A stretch of 23,177 bases of DNA from JBBRRP01 sp038251425 (GTDB lineage: Bacteria > Myxococcota_A > Polyangia > Polyangiales > Polyangiaceae), in NCBI GenBank assembly GCA_038251425.1, contig JBBSBI010000072.1:1-23177 (forward strand), written 5' to 3'. Below, one piece after another: positions 6,762 to 14,092 of the stretch (positions are counted from its first letter, which is position 1; each line of letters opens with the position of its first letter). The notes under the pieces were generated by a model. It was not told the DNA's origin, made no database searches, and saw only the letters and a list, made by a program, of their open reading frames with translations. A program made the translations under genes and the position numbers.

Positions 6762-7717
6762 GATTTCTCCGTGGCTTCCGCGGCCGCCGCTGGATGGTTC
6801 TTGGCGATCGACGTGACACGCTTCCCGATGATCTCAAATGCGAGCTCCAGCGCTTCCGCTAATCGACTCTTTGTATGCATCGCCGAGATATTCATGCCGA
6901 GGTTCACGATCGTCTTGGCGATGATCGGCGAGATCCCAGACAGAATCGTCTGCGCTCCGAGTAAGCGCACGGCTTCGGTAGTCTTGAGCAGGTGATCGGC
7001 GACCTTGGTGTCGACGAGCGGAACGCCGGCAATGTCGATGATGATGACGTGGGCCTGCTCCTCGACCACCTTGAGCAGCACCGCTTCCATCAGCTGGTCC
7101 GCGCGATGCGTGTCAATCGTTCCAATCAGCGGGAGCAGGAGCACCTGCTGATAGAGCCGGATGATCGGCGTCGAGAGTTCGCGAATCGCGGCTTGATGGC
7201 GCTCAAGCGCGCCGAGTTGCGCAGCAATGTAGGTGTCCATCGCGAGTGCCGTGTCGAACGCGACGAGCTTCTCTATGCTCTGGTACGCAGCACGTGCCTG
7301 GGCGGCATCGGGGAGCTCGACGGCAATCCGGTCGAAGATTGATCGGAGGTAGCGCGCGTACGCCCCGAGGTACCACTTCGGCGGCACTCCGACGCGCTCA
7401 TGAGCGATCCCGATGCGGAGCCGGTCCTGAACGTAGGCCAGATCGCAGCGGCCAGAGAAAAGCCCAAGGAAGTAATCGCGCTGTGCTTGTTTCACGCGCA
7501 CCAGCGTCGCGTGCTCGGTGAACTGCTTCTTCGCTTCGGGATGCCCGAGGATCAGCCGGTAGAGATCTTCGACAATGTCGTCAGTATGCTTTTCGGCGAA
7601 GCTGTGGAGACCGGCCAGACGGGTCAGATCATCTGCGGTGATCTCGAAGAAATGACGACGACTCTCCACCTCTGCCTCGTCGAGATAAAGTTTTTCCATG
7701 TAGTATTGAAGTGGCAT
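6758..7717 (-). CDS. rsbR: Globin-coupled RsbR: sensor globin plus STAS domain
   Basis: The 319-residue protein joins an N-terminal sensor globin (about 18-172) to a C-terminal STAS domain (about 180-300). The globin carries the globin-coupled-sensor hallmark RIGIAHERVGVPPKWYLGAY; His-106 is the expected proximal haem ligand. The STAS part begins ELSTPIIRLYQQVLLLPLIGTID and has IIDIAGVPLVDTKVADHLL. Thr-237 in VDT matches the position of the Thr phosphorylated by RsbT in Bacillus RsbRA, and Thr-183 in ELSTP may be the second site. RsbR proteins project their N-termini from the stressosome as sensors, so this complex likely senses O2 or another haem ligand. The start at 7717 has a GAAGGAA site and lies three bases after the kinase stop; an in-frame ATG at 7699 is less likely. 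Confidence 0.92.
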   Translation of the reverse strand: MPLQYYMEKLYLDEAEVESRRHFFEITADDLTRLAGLHSFAEKHTDDIVEDLYRLILGHPEAKKQFTEHATLVRVKQAQRDYFLGLFSGRCDLAYVQDRLRIGIAHERVGVPPKWYLGAYARYLRSIFDRIAVELPDAAQARAAYQSIEKLVAFDTALAMDTYIAAQLGALERHQAAIRELSTPIIRLYQQVLLLPLIGTIDTHRADQLMEAVLLKVVEEQAHVIIIDIAGVPLVDTKVADHLLKTTEAVRLLGAQTILSGISPIIAKTIVNLGMNISAMHTKSRLAEALELAFEIIGKRVTSIAKNHPAAAAEATEKS

Positions 7718-7720
7718 GAC

Positions 7721-9928
7721 TTAGCGTTCCTTCTCGAGTGCGCGGTCGATTGCCGAGACCAGCTCGGCGATTTCGATGGGTTTGCGGATGTGGCTAGCTC
7801 GGAGCTCCATCTGGGCGGTAGCGATCACGTGGTCGCTGTGTCCGGTCATCAGGATCACCGGAAGCTCTGGTCGGTCTTCGCGGACCTTGCGTACGAGGTC
7901 GGGCCCCTTGAGTCCCGGCATCTCGACGTCGACGATCAGAACATCCGGCCTGAACTCAAGCACTTTGGGTAAGGCGTGACACCCGTCAGTCGCGGTCTCG
8001 ACGACGAAACCCTCTTCCTTGAGCAAGAAGGCCAGCGCGGCCAAGGCGTTAGGCTCGTCGTCGACCACCAGCACGCGATGACCCGTCCGATGACCGGCAC
8101 GATGGAGGCTCGCTTGGTGTTCGCTGAATTGGGCATCGACGTGGGCCGATGGAGCAGCGGCTGCGCGTGCCAGTGGCAGCGTGAACGAGAAGGTCGTGCC
8201 GAGACCCACCCGGCTCTCGACCGAGACAGTGCCGCCATGCGCTTCGGCGATTCCCTTGGTGATCGCGAGGCCGAGCCCTGTCCCAAGACGGCTGGTCTTC
8301 TTGGCTTGCCAGTAGCGATCGAAGACGTGAGGCAGGTCCTCCTCTGGAATCCCGCAGCCGGTGTCCTCGACCGAGAATCGCGCGTGCTCCGTGCCTGACC
8401 GGGCCACGGTGATGGTGATCGAGCCGCACTCCGGAGTGAACTTGATGGCGTTCGTCAACAAATTGGTCAGGACCTGCATGATCCGGCCGCGGTCGCACGC
8501 CACGACGATGTCCTGCGCGGGCAGCCGCGTCTTGAGACGAACCGACTTCTCTGACACCGCCGGCTGCATCGCCTCGACCGCCTCAGCGATGAGAGAGCGC
8601 GATTCTTCGGGATGGGTTTCGATTGAGAGGCGACCGGCCTCGATGCTGCCGACGTTCAGGAGATCGTCGATCATGCGAAGCATCCGCTCGGCCGAGCGTT
8701 TAATAATCGCTACTGGCTTGGCAAAGCGGGGATCGTCCGCCGGGAGCAGGCGCGTGCTCAACAGGATCGCGTTGAGCGGATTCCGAAGGTCGTGCGACAC
8801 GAAACCCATCACAGCGTCCCGACTCGCGATCGCGCTCAGCGCCTGTTCGTAAAGGGTCGCGTTATCGATGATCGTTCCGATCCGATCCGCTACGAGTTGG
8901 AGCAACTGCAGCTCGTCGTGGGTGAATCCCCGGGCGACGCGGGAGGCGACATGCACGACCCCTACCAGGCTGTTTCGAGCAAACATCGGCGCGCCAAGCA
9001 GCGAACGGATTCCGCCTTTCAGAAGTGCCGGATTCACGCCCTCGATCTCGTCGAGGTCATCGAAGAACATCACACTTCTGGTCGCTGCGATTCTTCCTGC
9101 TGCGCCCGATCCCACCAGGACCTCAGTGTCACCAGTGTCTTCGAGACCTATGCTTGCCCGTCGCCAAAGCGTCTTGCCATCCTCCTTCATGAGCAGCACC
9201 GCGGCGACGTCAGTGCCGAATGTCGCGCTCAGCGCGCGGAGCACGGCTGTGAGTGACTCGTCGAGAGTCGAGCCCTCAAGTGCTGCCTTAGAAATGGCTT
9301 GTAGATCACGGAGCGATCGACTCGCCTCTTCGGCCTCGGCGCGGGCAGCCTCGAGCTGCAGCTTGGTGTGCTGGCGATCGAGCGCGATCGCGAGCTGGTT
9401 GGCCACTGCGCTGATAAACAGCAGATCGCGCTCATCGAGCGCAGCCGCTCCTTCAATCTGCAATACACCGAACGCGCCGCTATGGGCAACCACCAGTGGG
9501 AGCGTGACGAAAGCTCGATCGCCGATTTTTTGCTCGACTGCACCGCCGGGAAGAAGCTCGGATCTGCGTACAACAGCCGCTGGCGCGGCGGAGGCTCGGG
9601 CAAGATAGCCCAATGCTTTCCGAGCCTCATCGCGGGCGTGCTCGATCTCGGCCGAACCGATCCCTAGTGCGGCCCACGTGAAAGTTCGGTCGAGCTCTGC
9701 CGTCGTATCCAGAAGCACTACGGTGCGGAGGCGCAAGCCTCGCGTCATGATGGAAAGAAACTCGCCGTTGTCTTGCTCGATGCTGGTCGACCGGGCGAGC
9801 ACGGTCTGGATCTCATAGAGCTGTTCGAGACGGCCGTAGTTCCTCGGTACCGGCGTAAGCCTCCGGTTACGTCCGCCTTCGGCCGGGATGCGCTCCGACG
9901 TCGGGGTGTGAAGGTCGGGCTTCTTCAT
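7721..9928 (-). CDS. Hybrid sensor histidine kinase (GAF-GAF-HisKA-HATPase-REC)
   Basis: The 735-residue cytosolic protein shows two GAF-like domains (about 36-185 and 208-355). A HisKA domain follows with SHDLRNPLNAIL (phospho-acceptor His-379). The HATPase has N-box NLLTNAIKF (Asn-493), EDTGCGIPEE (Asp-522) and GTGLGLAIT (549-556). The C-terminal receiver (about 617-733) has D623/D624, phospho-acceptor Asp-667, Thr-695 and Lys-716. There are no membrane segments. The ATG at 9928 overlaps the upstream gene's stop (ATGA) and has a GGAAGAG site; frame continuing upstream is only antisense-like read-through of the previous gene. It sits inside the stressosome module, as two-component genes do in Vibrio modules, so it is likely the output partner of released RsbT. 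The GAF ligand is unknown. Confidence 0.92.
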   Translation of the reverse strand: MKKPDLHTPTSERIPAEGGRNRRLTPVPRNYGRLEQLYEIQTVLARSTSIEQDNGEFLSIMTRGLRLRTVVLLDTTAELDRTFTWAALGIGSAEIEHARDEARKALGYLARASAAPAAVVRRSELLPGGAVEQKIGDRAFVTLPLVVAHSGAFGVLQIEGAAALDERDLLFISAVANQLAIALDRQHTKLQLEAARAEAEEASRSLRDLQAISKAALEGSTLDESLTAVLRALSATFGTDVAAVLLMKEDGKTLWRRASIGLEDTGDTEVLVGSGAAGRIAATRSVMFFDDLDEIEGVNPALLKGGIRSLLGAPMFARNSLVGVVHVASRVARGFTHDELQLLQLVADRIGTIIDNATLYEQALSAIASRDAVMGFVSHDLRNPLNAILLSTRLLPADDPRFAKPVAIIKRSAERMLRMIDDLLNVGSIEAGRLSIETHPEESRSLIAEAVEAMQPAVSEKSVRLKTRLPAQDIVVACDRGRIMQVLTNLLTNAIKFTPECGSITITVARSGTEHARFSVEDTGCGIPEEDLPHVFDRYWQAKKTSRLGTGLGLAITKGIAEAHGGTVSVESRVGLGTTFSFTLPLARAAAAPSAHVDAQFSEHQASLHRAGHRTGHRVLVVDDEPNALAALAFLLKEEGFVVETATDGCHALPKVLEFRPDVLIVDVEMPGLKGPDLVRKVREDRPELPVILMTGHSDHVIATAQMELRASHIRKPIEIAELVSAIDRALEKER

Positions 9929-10353
9929 GGATTCTCTTCCTCGCGTGACCCCTTCGGGATGGGCTGATTCGAGAGTTCCGCGTGGAGCGCAGGAGTGAGA
10001 ATCTCGGCAGTCAGCTTGCCGAGCACGGTCAGAAACTCCACGAGCACAAATGGGATCCCTTCGGCGATCTGATCCAAGCGCAAGTCGGTGTGGGCCCGCA
10101 GCTCGTGGCAGTTGAGCCCGGATGCCGAGACCTTGAGCGATCCCAGCTGAGGAAACTGCTTCGTCGCGACGTGGAGGACCCGTTCGACAATCGCCGTGAG
10201 CGTTGTCTCTCCGAGCGTGAGGTGTGAGCGGTCCCACAACGCGGCGAACGCGTCCTCGAAGGCACCGATCAGTGCTTCGGTGGTGTCGCCATTGGCCGCA
10301 CGCTGGAGCCACCCGTTCACGACGACGTGATGCTTGCTCTCACAGCCCGTCAT
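9925..10353 (-). CDS. Unknown 142-aa protein, first gene of the stressosome module
   Basis: I do not recognise this family. The product is soluble, apparently mostly helical, with two Cys (residues 4 and about 82) and a hydrophobic helix-like C-terminal part (IPFVLVEFLTVLGKLTAEIL, about 101-120). No signal peptide or membrane anchor is visible. The ATG at 10353 has an AAGGGGA site about nine bases upstream. The stop overlaps the start of the hybrid kinase gene (ATGA), so the two are very likely co-translated, and that suggests a direct role with the kinase, such as a sensor partner or inhibitor. This role is inference from context only. Codon usage and GC content look like the rest of the module. 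Confidence 0.75.
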   Translation of the reverse strand: MTGCESKHHVVVNGWLQRAANGDTTEALIGAFEDAFAALWDRSHLTLGETTLTAIVERVLHVATKQFPQLGSLKVSASGLNCHELRAHTDLRLDQIAEGIPFVLVEFLTVLGKLTAEILTPALHAELSNQPIPKGSREEENP

Positions 10354-10471
10354 CGGGTCATTCCCCTTGAAAGGTCAAGGCTGCAGCGCGACGCGCACGG
10401 CCCATCAGGTCTGCTCCCCTCGCAGGCAGATTCGGGGCGGTGGACGGCATCTTTCGCCGGGAAACTACATC

Positions 10472-10618
10472 TCACGACCCGCGCTTACAAGCGCCGAAGC
10501 ATATTCCAGTCAATCGTAGTCTTTCTAGGGTTGAAATGGCAACGTACGATCGGAACGGGCGCGAATCTGAAGGAGCAAAGTGGGCGTTGAGCTCGTCGGG
10601 GTTGAGCTTCTCGTCCAT
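10472..10618 (-). pseudogene. Possible 5' remnant of an anti-sigma-like gene
   Basis: A 48-codon frame begins with an ATG 18 bp after the end of the sigma-factor fragment. Its first part (MDEKLNPDELNAHFAPSD) looks like the N-terminus of a real acidic regulatory protein, as anti-sigma genes often follow their ECF sigma genes. The later part has no protein-like pattern and ends in a region that may serve as the stressosome promoter. This is a weak call based on position and on the first 18 residues. Confidence 0.25.
10481..10513 (-). promoter_or_regulatory. Candidate promoter/operator of the stressosome operon
   Basis: On the minus strand a TTGACT (10513-10508) is followed after 17 bases by TTGTAA (10490-10485), which is a good -35 but a poor -10 match. 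The putative -10 lies inside a perfect inverted repeat GCGCTT-AC-AAGCGC (10481-10494). The arrangement would suit a repressor site overlapping the -10. The distance to the first start codon is about 130 bp. This is a visual match only. Confidence 0.3.
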
Positions 10619-10635
10619 GTATTGCGAACGGACAT

Positions 10636-10791
10636 TCAGGCTCGGGCAGATCGACGCGCGAACTCCTGATGACCACGCGCAAGACGGCGTTGGGCAGCTG
10701 CCAGCGTGACTCCCATGATGGATGCCACTTCTGCGAGACTGTGGCCCAGGCCGTCATGCAACAGCAGCGTCTGTGCCTGTGCGGGATTCAT
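10636..10791 (-). pseudogene. RNA polymerase sigma factor (ECF-type), region 4 fragment
   Basis: The 51 codons read as sigma region 4 only: a helix-turn-helix with LLLHDGLGHSLAEVASIMGV followed by a basic recognition helix (AAAQRRLARGHQEFARR) and a normal stop. Region 2, which binds the -10 element and core polymerase, is missing. Upstream of 10791 the sequence switches to a DUF1552 fragment on the opposite strand, so the gene was broken at that point. It cannot work as a sigma factor. The match is to the general region 4 pattern; the exact ECF group cannot be stated. Confidence 0.7.
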
Positions 10792-10793
10792 AC

Positions 10794-11261
10794 GGGAAGC
10801 CGGCCACATTCGAGGACAACCCCGAGCAATTCTACGCAGGCCAAGCCACGAACCATCCGCACGCGGAGGTGGGGCAATTGCAGCTAGCCCTCATGCGAGC
10901 AGCCTTCTCATGTGACATGGCGCGCGTGGGCACTTTCATGTGGGCTCCCGGCACGAGCCACGTGGTGTTCGGCGGTTTGTTTCCCGGCATGATGGTGTCT
11001 TCGCATCACCCGCCGAGCCACGAAACAGACGAAACTGTCGATAATTGGCTGACTGAAATTGACAAGTGGTACGCCGAACAAACATCGCTCGCGCTTCAGC
11101 AGTTTGCAAACACGCCAGGAGGAAATCGCTTCCTGAAAGTCGGCCCCAAGCGGCCTATGAATGACGTGTGGCTCGCGATGTCAGGCGTGTTCGGCGTCAA
11201 TCTGCCCAGCCTCGGAGCACCCGAGCAGCACACGGGTCCCTTGCCTGGCCTTTTCAGCTGA
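10794..11261 (+). pseudogene. DUF1552 protein, 3' fragment with an internal deletion
   Basis: The frame encodes the C-terminal part of a DUF1552 protein, a family frequent in myxobacteria and planctomycetes and usually over 400 residues. Recognisable parts are HAEVGQLQLALMRAAFSCDMARV, FMWAPGTSH, SSHHPPSHE, a WYAEQTSLALQQFANTP helix and the ending NDVWLAMSGVFGVN...GPLPGLFS. The whole N-terminal half is missing; the frame starts antisense to the sigma fragment. Between ANTP and GGNRFLKVG the usual stretch with the conserved W/Y-G-x-E-I-G and H-N motifs is absent, which suggests an in-frame deletion of about 40-50 codons. The remaining frame is intact to its stop at 11261. Function of the family is unknown. 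Confidence 0.75.
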
Positions 11262-11288
11262 CCCACCGTGCGGTAGGCAGCGGATAGC

Positions 11289-12251
11289 ATGCGTCTCGTC
11301 CACATCCCAGGAACGGATCTTAGACCCTCTGGGCTTTGCCTGGGCACCTGCGACATCGGCAGCACGATCGATGAAGCCACATCGTTCGCCATACTGGATG
11401 CGTTTGTCGAGCAAGGTGGCAGCTTCATTGACACCGCGAAGGTCTATGCTGATTGGTTGCCCGGCGAAAGAAGTGTGAGCGAGAAGGCCATCGGTCGCTG
11501 GCTAGCGACGCGCGGAAACCGTGCTTCGATTGTATTGGGAACCAAGGGCGCACACCCTGAATTGGCAACGATGAATATCTCCCGGCTCTCGCCGCAAGAT
11601 ATCGCTTCCGATCTCGATGCCAGCCTGCGCAATCTTCGGACTGATTTTATCGATATTTACTGGCTGCATCGCGACGATGAGGCTCGTCCCGTGGAAGACA
11701 TCGTGCACACGATGCTCACGCAGGTGAACGCCGGAAAAATCCGTGCTTTCGGCTGTTCCAACTGGAAGCTGGAGCGCATTCAAGCCGCCCAAGCGTACGC
11801 AGCCAGCATCAACGCGCGGGGCTTCGTCGCCAACCAGCCCATGTGGAGCCTGGCAGAAGTTGATGCAGCCAGCGTCAGCGATCCGACACTTGCCGTGATG
11901 ACTCCGCCGATCCACGAGTATCATCGCTCAACCAACCTCGTAGCCATTCCTTATTCTGCGCAGGCGCAAGGCTGGTTCCAGCGGATGGCACACGGCGCCG
12001 AAGCTGGAAGATCCTCAAGCCAACGCAAAATGTACGATACTCCAGCCAATTGCCGTCGCGCCGAGCGCACCCAACAATTGGCTCGTGAGAGCGGCTTGAC
12101 CATCTCACAGATTGTTCTCGGTTACATGACGGAGCAGCCGTTCCCCGTGATACCCATTCTCGGCTGTAAGAACCTGGAGCAGCTCAAGGATAGTCTAACT
12201 GCTGCGGACGTAGCGTTAAGTAGCGAGCAACTTACATTCTTGGAGGGCTAG
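11289..12251 (+). CDS. Aldo/keto reductase family oxidoreductase
   Basis: The 320-residue product has the NAD(P)-dependent aldo/keto reductase TIM-barrel pattern and all four catalytic residues: Asp-48 in FIDTAKVY, Tyr-53, Lys-86 in LGTKGAH, and His-127 in YWLHRDD. Downstream are GCSNWKLERI, the NQPMWSL strand, a PYSAQAQGWF segment and a cofactor-binding end (PVIPILGCKNLEQLKDSL). Such enzymes reduce aldehydes, ketones or sugars; members near glycosidases often act on sugars, and the neighbour is an alpha-L-fucosidase, but they are convergent and not an operon. The length is typical. The ATG at 11289 has only a weak ribosome site (GCGGA). It starts 28 bp after the DUF1552 relic. Confidence 0.93.
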   Translation: MRLVHIPGTDLRPSGLCLGTCDIGSTIDEATSFAILDAFVEQGGSFIDTAKVYADWLPGERSVSEKAIGRWLATRGNRASIVLGTKGAHPELATMNISRLSPQDIASDLDASLRNLRTDFIDIYWLHRDDEARPVEDIVHTMLTQVNAGKIRAFGCSNWKLERIQAAQAYAASINARGFVANQPMWSLAEVDAASVSDPTLAVMTPPIHEYHRSTNLVAIPYSAQAQGWFQRMAHGAEAGRSSSQRKMYDTPANCRRAERTQQLARESGLTISQIVLGYMTEQPFPVIPILGCKNLEQLKDSLTAADVALSSEQLTFLEG

Positions 12252-12381
12252 GGCGGCGCACATAAGACGATCGAACCGCAAGATCGGCCGGAATCGCTAC
12301 AGCCACACGGCAGGTCAACCCTTGGCAGGCGAGGAAAGGGCCGGTTTCGTCGTGCACTTCGCTGACAGCGGCTATTCGAAT

Positions 12382-13752
12382 TCAGCCAGCAAAGACACTG
12401 AGCCGTGAGATCACCGGGCACGCCTGGCTGGCGAGAATGCGTAAGCGCAGTCGTCCGGTGCGGCTCGGTGGCAGGGCGATGATCCGTTGCGCGCCGATGG
12501 TGGTGCCACGATGAACTTCCAGCCAGTGACCGTGCCAGACATCGATAGCGAAGGACTCGACACGTTGGCCGAGCGTGATGAGTTCATCCACGCGAACGCC
12601 CGCGATGCGTTCTTCGGCTCCGAAATCGACGATGGCTGATGGCGTCGTGATGCCGTCGGCTGGCGCCCACGCCGTGTTGGCATCGCCATCGACCAGGTGT
12701 GAACCCGGGCAATTGGTACGGGCGTCATCCGTGGTAATGGTTTTTCCGCGTGCGACGTCGACGGTGGTGAAGGCGGCGACGCGTGCCTGAAAATCCACGA
12801 GTGCGGCCACATCTTCATTGGGAATGAGGCCACGCCGATCAGGTGCAAGATTCAGCAGAAGGGTGGCGCCACGGCCATAGGATGAGAGCCACAGCCCAAA
12901 CAGTTCGGCTCCTGATTTTGGCTGTTCGGTGTGATGCCAGAACCAGCCCGGGCGGATGCTGACATCGACTTCGACGCCACGCCAGATAGTGCCGTCGGCG
13001 TCGCCATGCGCAAGGCGCTCCATGTTATCGACTAGGCCCGGGGCAAAACCTTCGGGACGCACTTTCGCCCAGTGAGTGCTGCCGGTGACGCCACGTTCGT
13101 TGCCGCACCAGCGAATGTCAGGACCCGCATCGGAAAACAGCACCGCATTGGGTTGCAGGCGACGGCATTCAGCCCACAGCTCGGGGAATCGATAATAGGT
13201 GAGATTGTCGATTTTGCGGGTCTCTTTTGCTCCCCCATACCAGCCATCGCCGCCATTGGCGCCATCAAACCAAAACTCAAACAGTTCGCCATATCGGGTT
13301 AACAATTCGCGGACCTGAGTGTGGTAGACATCCACATACGCCGGCGTGCCATAGGCCGGATGGTTGCGATCCCAGGGCGAGCAATACAGTCCCACCTCGA
13401 GGCCTCCGGCGCGGCAGGCTGCCGCGAATTCTGCGACGATATCGCCGTGACCTCCACGATACGGCGACGCCCCGATGTGGTGTGTCGTGGTGGCGGTTGG
13501 CCACAAGCAGAACCCATCGTGGTGCTTGGCCGTCAGGATCAGGCCCTTCAAGCCCCCGGCATTAGCTGCGGCCACCCATTGATGCGCATCAAGGGATGTC
13601 GGATTGAAGGTAGCCGGATCTTCGTCGCCGAATCCCCATTCACGATCGGTGAAGGTGTTCGTGGTGAAATGCACGAAGCCATAAATGCCTCGTTGGTGCG
13701 CAGCAAGCTGACGTGCACTGGGTACAGGACCGTTCGTGATAGGCAGCGACAT
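12382..13752 (-). CDS. Alpha-L-fucosidase (GH29-type) with C-terminal discoidin-like domain
   Basis: The 456-residue product has a GH29 fold: an N-terminal YGFVHFTTNTFTDREWGFG, a TAKHHDGFCLW motif (His-77/His-78), GLYCSPWD, and ELFEFWFDGANG with Asp-163 as the expected nucleophile. After about residue 330 comes a galactose-binding/F5-8-type-C-like domain (VARGKTITTDDAR, LVDGDANTAWAP, DFGAEERIAGVRVDE). The enzyme should remove terminal alpha-L-fucose from glycans. There is no signal peptide from the chosen ATG at 13752, which has a GGAGA site seven bases upstream, so it looks cytosolic. The acid/base residue is not assigned. It is monocistronic and convergent to the aldo/keto reductase. Confidence 0.9.
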   Translation of the reverse strand: MSLPITNGPVPSARQLAAHQRGIYGFVHFTTNTFTDREWGFGDEDPATFNPTSLDAHQWVAAANAGGLKGLILTAKHHDGFCLWPTATTTHHIGASPYRGGHGDIVAEFAAACRAGGLEVGLYCSPWDRNHPAYGTPAYVDVYHTQVRELLTRYGELFEFWFDGANGGDGWYGGAKETRKIDNLTYYRFPELWAECRRLQPNAVLFSDAGPDIRWCGNERGVTGSTHWAKVRPEGFAPGLVDNMERLAHGDADGTIWRGVEVDVSIRPGWFWHHTEQPKSGAELFGLWLSSYGRGATLLLNLAPDRRGLIPNEDVAALVDFQARVAAFTTVDVARGKTITTDDARTNCPGSHLVDGDANTAWAPADGITTPSAIVDFGAEERIAGVRVDELITLGQRVESFAIDVWHGHWLEVHRGTTIGAQRIIALPPSRTGRLRLRILASQACPVISRLSVFAG

Positions 13753-13863
13753 GGCATATTCTCCGCGTTAATCGCAGCATAAGGCCCGATTCCTGGATAT
13801 TCCATACCGCCCACAGATACGGGAGTCGAAGGGAGGACACCACGTTGGTGTTGATGCCCCCCC

Positions 13864-13884
13864 GCTGCCGCGAAAGGCGGCAGC
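13864..13884. repeat. GC-rich hairpin flanked by C-runs
   Basis: GCTGCCGC (13864-13871) and GCGGCAGC (13877-13884) form a perfect 8-bp stem with a five-base loop GAAAG. Runs of seven C lie on each side. No T-run follows on either strand, so it is not a standard intrinsic terminator. On the minus strand it lies about 110 bp upstream of the fucosidase start. Confidence 0.5.
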
Positions 13885-14006
13885 CGCCCCCCCAAGCATC
13901 GCCCCGGTCGCTGCCGGGTCGCTGCGGGAGGGGCACGACAGGGATACGGTTGCGGGGCCGCGCGGAGGGAGCGCTAGGTGAGCAGCCCTTTTCGTTGCTC
14001 GGAAGA

Positions 14007-14024
14007 TAGTAAGCATGCTTACTA
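14007..14024. promoter_or_regulatory. 18-bp perfect palindrome, candidate operator
   Basis: TAGTAAGCATGCTTACTA is a perfect 18-bp palindrome in otherwise unstructured intergenic DNA, about 255 bp upstream of the fucosidase gene and 69 bp past the end of the Fic gene. The size and symmetry suit a dimeric repressor of the TetR type, but no such regulator is encoded in the window and no gene starts close to it. An unannotated start nearby, or a relic of a lost gene's control region, are alternatives. Confidence 0.4.
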
Positions 14025-14092
14025 CCTCGTGTTCGACTTTGACATGGCGGTCACGGACAAGTTTGGGAGCACTTGTGGATGCTCAACCGTTG

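Larger units (their letters stand above)
13753..14092. other. Intergenic region with C-runs, a hairpin and a palindrome
   Basis: No gene is convincing here. A short minus-strand frame (13768-14016) starts inside the palindrome and has no recognisable domain. The region holds poly-C runs around 13857-13892, a GC-rich hairpin (13864-13884) and an 18-bp palindrome (14007-14024). It covers the 5' side of the fucosidase gene and the 3' side of the Fic gene. Confidence 0.5.

Noticed and set aside
9929..10312. A longer hybrid kinase starting at 10312
   Set aside because: The extra N-terminal residues are Arg/Ala/His-rich shadow sequence of the overlapping 142-aa gene; the ATG at 9928 has a ribosome site and an ATGA overlap.
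13768..14016. 82-codon minus-strand frame starting inside the 18-bp palindrome
   Set aside because: It crosses the C-runs and hairpin, lacks a ribosome site and shows no protein-like pattern.
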